Shown here piece by piece: positions 32,960-42,906 of a stretch of 64,000 nucleotides of DNA. The position numbers and the translations under genes are program-made. This DNA comes from Nitzschia sp. pyKryTriq1. Taxonomy: Eukaryota; Bacillariophyta; Bacillariophyceae; Bacillariales; Bacillariaceae. Where the stretch lies: the NCBI GenBank assembly GCA_956465555.1, contig OY101122.1:135001-199000 (forward strand), written 5' to 3'. Each line of letters begins with the position of its first letter. The stretch's first letter is position 1. Under the pieces are notes generated by a model that was not told the DNA's origin, ran no database searches, and saw nothing but the letters and a program-made list of their open reading frames with translations.

Positions 32960-34147
32960 TCATGACGATCTTGAAAAACTGGCGACAAATACGACTCGGG
33001 TCCCACTTTGAATATGCAATCCAGAATGGTGGACTTGGCCTCCAAATAATACAATCGTCCCGGCCGGAGGTCGCAAAATCAAGGATGGATCATCTCGACC
33101 TTCTTGTGGTACAGCCTGACTCCAAAAGGCCGTTCCGCCTCCTGTAAAGTCTCCTCGTCCGGCAACAACATCATCATCAGCATCATCATCATCATCAGCA
33201 ATACCATCATGATCACTGTCGTCACTGGTGTCGGCACTGTCTTCTGCATTCATTTTTATCGGATCTGACAAGGGCATGAGAATCGTCAAAGCCTTTCCAT
33301 CTTTATGAATACCAAAATGACCATGTGGAGCTCGATACACATTAATGGCAGGTTCTCGTGTCGAAAATAGTAATTTATCGTTTCGAAAGAGTTGGACCAT
33401 GGATACCATCACCGGTAATAGTACAACATCATCATCATCAGCAACTTCTTCTTCTTCTTCTTCTTTGCTTGTTTTATCCACTGGTGCTTCTTTTTGGTCG
33501 TCGTCGTCGTCGTCCCCATGATCATCATCCTGATCATCATCACCATCATCATCACTACGTCGATTGCTATTGCTGCCACCACCAAATAGAGTCGCCTTTA
33601 ACGAGGGACAACAACATTCGAAAGAGTGAGGTTGTTTTTGTTGTTGTTTTTGTTGTAAATCGACTTCTTGTGGGTCCTCTTTTGGTTCTTTTCTAGTGGT
33701 ACACGTATTAGCAGTATCACCACCACCACCACCACCACCATCGATGAAATCAAACGTTCGTTCCATGATATCTTCCAACAAATTGGATACCGATTCGTTC
33801 AGGGCGCCTTGTTGTTCTTGTTCTTGTTCTTGTGGTGGACAATGATCTTCTTTCTTACTACTATCCCCCCCATCATCATTATTAGTCTTATTATTTCGTA
33901 CATCATCATAACAACAAACGCCGGTCGTCCGTCGTGGTCGTCGTCGTCGTGTTGGCATTCGAACGACCAGCCGCCCTTTAATGTCTTCGTTGTCCAAATA
34001 ATAATAATTGCTGCTGCTGCTACTTGCAGCACTATTAGCACTAGTACTAGTACTAGCACTAGTACTAGCAGCAGCATTATCCGCCTGCTCAAGAGAGGAT
34101 TGTAGCAAATAATATCGAATTTCTTCCGGAGTGAATGACGAGGCCAT
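32960..34147 (-). CDS. 2-oxoglutarate/Fe(II)-dependent dioxygenase (prolyl-4-hydroxylase-like fold)
   Basis: 395 residues. The C-terminal half has the double-stranded beta-helix signature. It contains HGHFGIHKDGKALTILMPLS with the metal-binding H-x-D at about residues 281-283, FTGGGTAFW, PPAGTIVLFGGQVHHSGLHI with the distal His, and SGTRVVFVASF with the 2OG-binding Arg. This is the usual P4H arrangement. An acidic loop of about 30 residues interrupts the core between H-x-D and the GGT motif. The N-terminal half is low complexity (Ser, Asp, Gln, Gly) with a short helix MASSFTPEEIRYYLLQSSLEQ at the start. No signal peptide is evident, so the enzyme may be cytosolic or nuclear. The upstream codon in frame is followed by a stop, which supports the ATG at 34147. 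The substrate is unknown. Confidence 0.82.
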   Translation of the reverse strand: MASSFTPEEIRYYLLQSSLEQADNAAASTSASTSTSANSAASSSSSNYYYLDNEDIKGRLVVRMPTRRRRPRRTTGVCCYDDVRNNKTNNDDGGDSSKKEDHCPPQEQEQEQQGALNESVSNLLEDIMERTFDFIDGGGGGGGDTANTCTTRKEPKEDPQEVDLQQKQQQKQPHSFECCCPSLKATLFGGGSNSNRRSDDDGDDDQDDDHGDDDDDDQKEAPVDKTSKEEEEEEVADDDDVVLLPVMVSMVQLFRNDKLLFSTREPAINVYRAPHGHFGIHKDGKALTILMPLSDPIKMNAEDSADTSDDSDHDGIADDDDDADDDVVAGRGDFTGGGTAFWSQAVPQEGRDDPSLILRPPAGTIVLFGGQVHHSGLHIQSGTRVVFVASFSRSS

Positions 34148-35895
34148 CACTCAATGTCAAGAGCGTCTGGCCGGATTGAATTCGTTCTCCCAACGAGGAC
34201 GACGACGGGGAGGAGGAGGAAAGTTCTTCCGTGTGTCGTCGTCGTCGTCGTCGCCTTTGGATCCAAATTTCTCGCCATTTGGTTGGTTTCTTCTTCATGA
34301 TGATGATGGTGATGGTGATGATGATGATGTTACCATATCATTATCATATGACGATGATGAAGATGCTGCATCGATCAATCTATCGATGGATGCTGCTTCT
34401 GTGATATACATAGTGGGGTGTGTGTATGTTCGAGTTCTTATTGTAGTGCGGTTTATTGTGCGGAGAGAGAGAGAAGACAGAATAATATAAGACCCCGTAC
34501 CGATTTTTCGCACAATTTTTTTTTCAATTTCAGGGAAACGCTCAATTAATTTTGCGCATCCCCAAATTCGTTTTCCTCATTCTTTTGCGAGTTCGAATAT
34601 TATTATGCAGCTGAAAGTTCTGTAGAGGGGGTTGAAGTAGTAGAGATCGAGGGACTAAAATAGTCGTTATTGCACAACATCACGAGGTTCATCGCGTGAT
34701 TTCAGCGTTTTGAGGAGTCATTCTGAGCAAAAATCGGTCATCGATCATCAAGCAACAACATCCACACAGTGTTCGTTTACCACAAGTTGTGCATGATTGG
34801 ATTGGCTGAATATTTTCGCTCCGACACGCATGATACTCGATGTAAAGCAAATGGGGTGATTGGGTCTGGAGAAAGCCCCATCAAATTCTTAGGAAGAATT
34901 TGTCTCATGGAGAATCCCCTGGAGAATCCCCTGGAGAACAGATCCACCATCCTGGAGATTCTGCGCCTCAGATGCTATCGAACCAAGAAGTAACCCCCTC
35001 TATCGAACCCAGCCTTAACTGCAAGTTACGGGCGGGGGTAGCAGCCCATACCTTCAGGTACCCCATCGTACTACTAGTAGAGTAGCGTCGTTGTCCCGAT
35101 GGCAGAGTGTTGATTTTCGTTGGAGGCATTGGAGCGGTTTTGGATTTTACGCGCCTGGGAATCGTTCATTACTTGCTATTTTTGATGATTGTACATGTCA
35201 TTATCGTGATATTTCCATCCTTTCCGGGAAGCGCTTACTGTTTTATTTGAGTTTTGGAAGGGCGCTTACCGTTTTATTTGGATTTTCGAAAGGTACAAAA
35301 CGTGAAAAACAAGCGATTATGGGCAGAAAAGGCCTCTTTTCGTCAGAAGTTTACTGGACTGCTGACTACGTGGCCGGAGTCGCCAACCACAATATAACGT
35401 AGCGTAGTAGTGCCATTTTTTATTTTTTTATTAGGCCATTCTGGTCGTGTTTCAGCTTGAAATTTCATGTAGTATCCGAGCGGATTGCGCTTTGAGTTTC
35501 TTCCCCTTCGTTGGAGCTTAAATGTGCAATCGTAGTTTTGTTAAGTAGATAGCACGAAAATGTCTTTTGGGTTCTGTGGGTGCAGAAAGTCAGTTTCCGA
35601 CTGCTATTCGGACATTTAACGTAAAACCCTTGATCGAATCGTAGGACGAAGGGGCAATTGAGAGAAAGAATCAGGCTTAAAAATGAACCCTCCACGTCAC
35701 GACGCGCTATCCGGAGAGTGAGGCAATGAGCGAGGAAGTCATCAAAGGCCGCCTTCGTCGGCGCGGGGCACTTATTTCTACCAACCTGCGTTTCTATCCA
35801 AAAATTCTGGAAGAGCCATGCAATCCTAGTCGTAGCTAATATTAGCTAGTTTCCGAAGCGAATTTGTCTCCCAAACAATAACACATTCATGCACG
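34148..35895. other. Divergent intergenic region, 1.7 kb
   Basis: Separates the dioxygenase gene and the first disordered paralog. It contains a 12-bp repeat of GGAGAATCCCCT (34914-34937) and two similar ~30-bp segments with GCGCTTAC(T/C)GTTTTATTTG (about 35231-35285). Frames of 60-103 codons exist but look non-coding. Confidence 0.4.
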
Positions 35896-38800
35896 ATGAA
35901 CACTATCGACTATTACCTACAGCACACTGGTATTGATGCTGCTGATGCTGATGCTGATATTCTTCTTGACAAGAAGAAGAATATCGATCATAATAACAAC
36001 CTATCGAATCACACCGCATCGACAGTGTCCATGAGTCCCTGCTGGAGCGTTAGCGAGAAAGCTCTGATGGCAGAGTCTGCCGAAGAGGAACAAGGAGCAA
36101 CACACCCGGCGACTATTTCTTATGGAAGCATCCCTCCACGACCACCACAAGAAGAGGATGATCACGATTCGGACTCTTGTTGTTTGGCTGCACCAGCATC
36201 CGCCAGTACTACTAGGGAAGAAAAGTTGGCTGCCTTTATATCCGAAACGGTTTCTCCACCTTTGAAAATGAGAAAGACTCAATCTCTCATGACTGTGCGC
36301 AATCAACGCTGGATTTCCGAGTCGCCTTCTCCTTCCTTTCAGAGCAAGCATTATATTACTACGAACCAAATCTGGCCAGGACGAGGAGCACCAGGCTGCT
36401 CCTCCTCCTCCTCGCCGGTCCCACCCATGAGGAAACAAACAAACCAACAATTGGAACAGCAAGAAGAAGAAGAGTATAGTAGAGAGGGCGACGAGGAGGA
36501 TCTCGATGAGATCAAGTTGTTGAACCGGTCCAACGATGCAAGTATGGCCCGACGATCTATACAGGATATGAGGCGTTGTGTTTCGAGCAACGATGCTAGA
36601 CTAATGATTACAATGAGTGTGTTGAGGGGGGCAGCATCCGCCAACGCTTCGTTCTTTAATGACAACGATCATGCCGAAAAGAACATGAACGACAAAAGCA
36701 CGGGGCCCAAGAATCATCTACTGCTACCGACAGCTAACAGCAAAAGCAAACCAAAGAAGAATGAGGAACAGGAGCATTCGGATGCTTCCGGCGACGAAAA
36801 GCATTCGTCAGAAAAAGACGCACAGCATAAGCGACTAGAAGAGTTGTATGGGGAGGCGCTTGCTATTTTGGACGGTGATGATGATGATATGTTTGCTACC
36901 AACAGCAGCAGCGGCACGAGGAGGAAAGGCATCCCAAGTAGCCCATCTGCCGATTCGATTGCAAAGACGACGACTACTACTTCTACTACTACTACATTGA
37001 ATAGTCAAAACCAAACAACCACGGGGCCTCCCAAGGTCCCTCGCCGCCAAACATGCTCCAACCTGCAAGCGATCGGGGAGGAAAGTTCTCGAGGAGGAAG
37101 GGGAGGTAAAAATAACATTGACACTTCCATACGAATGGACGAAAGTGACCATTGGACCGGAGCAGAGCTGGACCTCTCATTTCGAGGTAGCAAAACGTCG
37201 TTTGTATCGGTTCTTTCTACTGATTCCACTGTCGAGAGCGAGATGACCAAGAGTAACAGAAGCAACTCTTCCTCTCAGTCCATGGGACTGGCATCGGTCT
37301 TCCGACAACCGTCTCCTTCCAGTGCTGGAGCCAAGAAAAGGGCGATCGGCAACAGCAACACCAAGAACAATCTTGGCAATAGCATGGCCAGCGTGTTTTC
37401 CAATAGTGCCTTGACCGCAGAGCAGCAAGCCAAACTGGAAGAGCTTCGCAGAATTACTGCGTTGCAAAATGGTTCTTCGTCCTTACAGCGAGGAGTAGCC
37501 AGGCACGGTGTTGTTGGTGTTGTTGGTGCCGGACCAGCCATGGGAACCTTCTTTGGTCAGCAGCAGAAGACGACTCTTTCGGCTCCCTACTATCATGGAT
37601 TCACCCCTGCTCCGGCAGCCGGCCAACAGCGAAACACGTTTGCTGGTGGCCTCATGATACCAGGTGGTGGAGGCGCCGCATCCTCATCGTCGCCATCACG
37701 AGCAGGAATCTCGATGCCAGCACCCCAGCGAAAATCCAGCCTCACTTCTCAGTCTTCCTCGCAACAACAAGAGGAGATACTTTCACCAAGGCGAAGATCC
37801 AGAAACAGCTTGGGAAGCAGAGGGAAACTCGATGGAGCTCCACCATTGTCGCCTCAGAAAGCACTGCAGAGACGAAGTCTGGATGGCGTGAAAGACCTCT
37901 TGCCTTCTGCTGTTGCTCATCCGAGCACCACTACTGCAAGTAAAAAGAGAATGCCCTTTGGCTACAAGACCAAATCAACCAATGGACTCTTTGGTACGGT
38001 CAGCACTGGTGGGTCCAAGACGCCTTCTCCAAGATCTTCCAACGACTCGCTTCACAGCCGTTCCGGAGTTGAGAGGACGATCAAGGAAGGAACGATGCGT
38101 CGAAGCCATTCTTGGCTCGATGAAGCTCCGGTGAAGGGCGAGCAATTGGCGGCTATGAAGGCGTTACTTCTCGGTCTGGATGTTGCGTCCGCCTCTCCTT
38201 CAACAACGCAAAAGAAGCAGCTAATATCGAGATCTCAATTTGGATCCACCCCAGCCCTGGCTCCACTCGGTCGACAAAGATCGTTGCGGCAGAGTTCTGA
38301 TGGCTTTAAGGGAAAGTCCCTGTCACCACATCGAAAGACTGACATTTCTCAAAGTCTTCATGTCTCGACGTCGACTTCGGTTCTCAAGACGACGGCAAGC
38401 AGCAATCGATGCCAATCCTCATCTGTCACTCCTGTCCCTTCCAACCAAAGATGGGAAGCAAACAACAACAAGCAGCAGGGTACGCAATTATCTGCACCGC
38501 GACTAAGTGGACGCCGATCCACTTGCAACACTGCTCTACAAACAAGCGGTTCACCAGCAGAAGCCATGTTGGCTGGATTGCCGGTCGTGACCACGCCAGA
38601 AGCTATCGCTATGAATGCTCTGATGATGCGTGGTCAAGCCAAACAGGGAGGTGGAACTCGGCTGGGTAAAGCCCAAGCTAGCCTCGGCCAATTGAAGCGC
38701 TCCCGGCTTTCGCTAGCGAACTTGAAGCCAGAGAGCCCTGAGGAGGCCGAAGCCAGCAAGAGTGGTGGCATGAACAGCACTTGGGAAACAAATGAACACA

Positions 38801-39207
38801 ATGTCGTTTCGTCTCCACTTCTGAAGGCACACACCCACACGATTGACAGTACAGGACGTGATGGAGGGTCGTCCAATAATTCCAACATTTTCGCGTCCAT
38901 CATTTTGCCTTCTGTGGACAAAAGCCCAGGACGTCAAGCAAGAATTCGACAACTCTCCAAGAATTCTTCTTCACGTAGCAGCAGCAGGATAGACTTGGAT
39001 TCGAAATTGGCGACGAGAAAGAAGCACGATCAACATCGAGGAGTTGTCCAACAATCCGGTTCCATGATTGACTTGACGGCACTTCCTCTGCGCAACAAAT
39101 CTGATCTGAAACATATTGTGTTTAGCTCGGGTGGCCAATTGGCGAGTATTAAAAAAGGAAATTCCTCCGTCACCAATATGCAAACAATGGATAGACTCCG
39201 GCGATGA
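35896..39207 (+). CDS. Disordered motif-family protein, paralog 1 of 4
   Basis: 1,103 residues in one exon, mostly Ser/Thr/Asn/Gln-rich and predicted disordered. I know no named family. Conserved islands shared with the next three genes, in order: SVFSNSALTAEQQAKLEELR (about residue 500), KRMPFGYKTKSTNGLFG, LDEAPVKGEQLAAMKALLLG, NQRWEANNN, TPEAIAMNALMMRGQAKQGG, SLGQLKRSRLSLANL, and IFASIILPS near the C-terminus. Many SP/TP and RxxS sites suggest phosphorylation. The first ~30 residues (MNTIDYYLQHTGIDA) are not Ser-rich. No signal peptide or membrane helix is seen. It starts a head-to-tail tandem array. Confidence 0.78.
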   Translation: MNTIDYYLQHTGIDAADADADILLDKKKNIDHNNNLSNHTASTVSMSPCWSVSEKALMAESAEEEQGATHPATISYGSIPPRPPQEEDDHDSDSCCLAAPASASTTREEKLAAFISETVSPPLKMRKTQSLMTVRNQRWISESPSPSFQSKHYITTNQIWPGRGAPGCSSSSSPVPPMRKQTNQQLEQQEEEEYSREGDEEDLDEIKLLNRSNDASMARRSIQDMRRCVSSNDARLMITMSVLRGAASANASFFNDNDHAEKNMNDKSTGPKNHLLLPTANSKSKPKKNEEQEHSDASGDEKHSSEKDAQHKRLEELYGEALAILDGDDDDMFATNSSSGTRRKGIPSSPSADSIAKTTTTTSTTTTLNSQNQTTTGPPKVPRRQTCSNLQAIGEESSRGGRGGKNNIDTSIRMDESDHWTGAELDLSFRGSKTSFVSVLSTDSTVESEMTKSNRSNSSSQSMGLASVFRQPSPSSAGAKKRAIGNSNTKNNLGNSMASVFSNSALTAEQQAKLEELRRITALQNGSSSLQRGVARHGVVGVVGAGPAMGTFFGQQQKTTLSAPYYHGFTPAPAAGQQRNTFAGGLMIPGGGGAASSSSPSRAGISMPAPQRKSSLTSQSSSQQQEEILSPRRRSRNSLGSRGKLDGAPPLSPQKALQRRSLDGVKDLLPSAVAHPSTTTASKKRMPFGYKTKSTNGLFGTVSTGGSKTPSPRSSNDSLHSRSGVERTIKEGTMRRSHSWLDEAPVKGEQLAAMKALLLGLDVASASPSTTQKKQLISRSQFGSTPALAPLGRQRSLRQSSDGFKGKSLSPHRKTDISQSLHVSTSTSVLKTTASSNRCQSSSVTPVPSNQRWEANNNKQQGTQLSAPRLSGRRSTCNTALQTSGSPAEAMLAGLPVVTTPEAIAMNALMMRGQAKQGGGTRLGKAQASLGQLKRSRLSLANLKPESPEEAEASKSGGMNSTWETNEHNVVSSPLLKAHTHTIDSTGRDGGSSNNSNIFASIILPSVDKSPGRQARIRQLSKNSSSRSSSRIDLDSKLATRKKHDQHRGVVQQSGSMIDLTALPLRNKSDLKHIVFSSGGQLASIKKGNSSVTNMQTMDRLRR

Positions 39208-40279
39208 ATGTATAAAAACGCACAACAGCATTAATAGTACTAACTCTATTACTTCGCCCGCACTCTAGTACTATCTAGTCACCAGAAGTAACCCGCCCCT
39301 TTATCGTTGGACAACACCAACTTTGCGTGTTTACTACTTTTGGGCTCCCAATAAAATGTCCCAACACTGCTCTTTCTTCTTCTTCTTCTTCTTGTTGTTG
39401 TTGTTAAAGTTTGTTGTTGTTGCTCGTCCAGGGGTTGCATATGTACTACTTTGACGATCTTCTATCTTCCACTACCAGCTAGAGTGCAGATGGAGAGTTT
39501 TATGATAGAGAGTAGACTCCGCAAAGTATACAGAGTAGCTACAGTATACAGTAGTCTCCATCCACATGAATGAAGGAGGGAGAGTGGCACGAAGTTCCAT
39601 GAAATATGGCCCTTCAAGCCGCAGTACCTGCGGTACCGGCGGCTATTCAACAGTCAAACAGGCCATTTCTGTGTTCCGTAAAAAAAATTCGGAGTAAATT
39701 AAAGTTCCACACACGCACGGCATGAGAATTCCAGCCTTTTCGGATGCCTATGCTGTACTAAAGTATGGGATCCTTCGAGTGGACCGCGCGTGGAATGGTA
39801 CAAAACTCAACGCAGAACTCCGTACAAAATTTGGTCGAGGTAATTAAATTGTCTGGCAGCGGCCAGACTGCATGATAATTCTCGTGATGATCGAGTTTTC
39901 AAAAAATGAGTCGTTCTGCCGGACTCGGGCATATCTCCCAGTGAAACGTGGCGCTTAAGTAAGTGTTGGAGAATTCTGCGAATGCGACAGGGGGGAATTT
40001 GGATTTAATAGGGAGATGCGTGAGGTGGCAAGAACAGAGCGAATGCTCTGTTATTCATTTTGGAATTCCCGCATTGAAGAAAGACTGTGGAAGAGTTCTC
40101 GATGTTCTCGCCGCTTACTGCAAAAAGCGGGCTCATCTCCGCCCTGCGTGCGTTTTGCTTGCGCCCTAATTGTCCGACGTTCACAACATCACAACATGAT
40201 GATGCCGGTGGGCATCCATCGCATCCATCATCCATCATACTTGTACCCCGTCATAATCTCAGCAAAACAACAAACGGCC
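39208..40279. other. Intergenic between paralogs 1 and 2
   Basis: About 1.1 kb with a TTC tract near 39371-39390 and TTG repeats near 39390-39420. No gene seen. Confidence 0.4.
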
Positions 40280-42003
40280 ATGAATGAATGCAATATAGTG
40301 GTAAGCAACGTCGAAGTCTCCTGAAAACATTCCGCTTTGTTCTTTTATCGTCGTCGTGGCTTCTTCTTCTTCTTCTTCGTCATTGCGACGAGGAGGAGCC
40401 CCTCTTTTTCCGATTCACTCACAGTATCCATTTTTTGTTACAGATCGAAAACCTTGCTGAAGTTTCTCCCCGACTCAAGAAGTTTGAACACACAACGATG
40501 TCTCCTTCTTGGACCATGAGTCGCAAGATTAACAGTCTTGGTTTTGATGACTTGGTCAAGTGGGGTACTAATACTAGTACTTGTAAAAGAACAAGAAATC
40601 ACTCGAGTTCGTTGTTCTTTGGAGACGGGGGCGAGGAACCAGAAGGGCTTGGGGTGCTGGTTCAAAGGCAAGATGTTGATAATGGGCCATTGAATGATAG
40701 TGCTGGTATGTTGTCTCGTTCGGATTCTAGCTTGGGCTTACCCCCCAGGAGAGCCGCGTCACCCCCAAGAGGCAGGAGAGCAGGGGGTAGCACAAGCAGC
40801 AATACTTCGAGTGTTTTCTCGTCCAGTGAGCTATCCTCTCAAAACAAACATGATCTCAAAAAGCTTTTAGATGAGCAGCCGCTTCGGCAAACAATGAGCT
40901 TAGTACGATCCGGCAAAGGAGAGGAAATGATCCTCAGCCCGAGGACCATCAGTGGTGGTGGTTTGGCGGCCCAACACCAAGGCTACAGCAAAACAGTACG
41001 AACCACCCATCATGTTGCCTTTCAGCAATCGCCACCACCTCCCCCACTAGCTACGCATTCTCCTTCACCTCGATCTAAGAACAAGATGCCATTTGGCTTC
41101 AAAACCAAATCTGCCACTGGACTTTTTGGTTCTAGTAGTACACCAGCCACGATTGCTAGTAGTCGCATGAGCAGCAATTCTTGGTCCACCAAAGGAGGAG
41201 GAGATGCCGCAGCCGGAGGTAAACAAGACATGAAAAACTTTCGTTGGAGAACCACTGCCAGCTACATCGAAAAGTCATCGCCATCAGCACTTTTGTTGAT
41301 GTCACCGCATTCTCTGTCTTCCAGTTCTTGTTCGTCCTTGATCGACACGAGAGAATCTCGTTGGGAGGCTATTTCTCCAGTAACGTCGTTCCGTGCCGCC
41401 CTCGATGTATTGGACAGGAGTTTGAATGTTATTGAACAACAAGAAGAACCCACGGCCTATCAACAAGAATATTACAACGAAGAAGCGGCTAGTACTGCTA
41501 TACCTGACAACGGTGACGGTAATCGTAATAAAACTTCTACCAAGACTTCCTCGGACCAAGAAGAGGGTCATGCCGCGGAGCGCCGAAATTCATCGTCGGA
41601 TGAGCAGGCACTGCCACCGCCGTGCGGTTTGTTTCCCGACGAGACCACAGCCATCAAATCTTTAATCAAGAGTCAAGACGCGAAAAGAACGGCCGTCACT
41701 GGAATGCGTAGGGTGGGAAGTGAGATCCGCCCATCGGGATCTCTGCTGAACCAGCAGCTGCGTCGCTCCTCTCGAACATCGTCCCTAGCCTCGCCCCCGG
41801 TGTCTCCCTTGGCACACCATCATCATGAACACCAACGAACGACATCTTTGTCGAGACTGGATATCAAGGTTGTGACAAAAAAAAAGTCCTGGAGAGAAGG
41901 ACACCAGAAAGATCCTGCTGGTGCATTCCATACAAAGAACAGGAATGACACCTATACGATCTTGGATGCTCGACGCAAAACGTTCGCAACAGCAAGCGCA
42001 TAA
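40280..42003 (+). CDS. Disordered motif-family protein, paralog 2 of 4 (diverged)
   Basis: About 526 residues. The proposed model has a 21-nt first exon (40280-40300, MNECNIV), a 143-bp intron (donor GTAAGC, acceptor GTTACAG) and exon 2 from 40444 (IENLAEVSPRLKKFEHT). Reading through from the ATG at 40288 is also open but would add a hydrophobic segment that the paralogs lack. Family islands: SSVFSSSELSSQNKHDLKKL (the degenerate EQQAKL block), NKMPFGFKTKSATGLFG, ESRWEAISP, and ETTAIKSLIKSQDAKRTAV. The LAAMKALL island appears to be missing, making this the shortest and most diverged member. Ser- and Asn-rich linkers predominate. Function unknown. Confidence 0.7.
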
Positions 42004-42906
42004 AATTTTTGTATGGATATAATAGACAATAGACCTAGTGCATATTATCGCAATGCCCAGCTACCGCCCACACCATGCACGTTTCTGAGGTACCGGCAGG
42101 AGGACAAAGTGCGGTATACCAGCACCACACCCGAATCGTACTAATTTCAAGCGCAGAGGAGTCAGGAAGTGCAGAAAGTCGTAATCGAATGAGGCAATGC
42201 ATGTATGTTGTTGTCACCGCCTATATGATCGGTTGGTTCTCTTCAACGAGAATAATAGGCGACGCTTCCCTTCTCCTCTTTTGGAGGCGGGGAGAAGCCA
42301 CAAGAACAACATTATTTCAGTCGTCGCGTCGAAGATCCTTGCGGTCGCATGGATCTAAGTAGTACTTGTACGGTAGTAGTAAGCATAGTAAAGGATACTA
42401 CTAACAAAATCTTCGTTTCTCCGTCTTCGACCGCCTTTTGTCGCTTGGCGGGCGCGGTGGCGTGGTGGGTGGTACCGGTACGTACGGCATCACAACATCT
42501 GATGATCGACGACGAATGACTAGAGAAGATGGATGAGATTCATTAATTGATGTATTATTGCCTCTCTCCTTTGGCTTCCGTTCCGAAGGATTAAAGTTGT
42601 CGACGTGTTTAGAGTTCCACGATCAGCAAATAGCGTGAACCGACCATCCATCCATAATTGAAAAGGAGGCAACAAGGCAAGAACCGGAAAAACAATATCA
42701 GCGGCGAAGCGGAGGATTCTTTCAATCTCTCAAGAAGGCCTAACCTGTACCGTATCTAATATTAGTGCTATTACTACTACTGTACTACTAACCATGCATC
42801 GGTACGAACAGAACTTTTGTGATGAAACGGTACTGCTAACGAAACTTGCACCAAAAGTTGGTATCAATTGTCTTCCGGTACGCTATCATATTATAAGCTG
42901 GCGACA
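42004..42906. other. Intergenic between paralogs 2 and 3
   Basis: About 0.9 kb with one TACCGGTA palindrome (42473-42480) and otherwise unremarkable sequence. It should hold the paralog 3 promoter. Confidence 0.4.
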
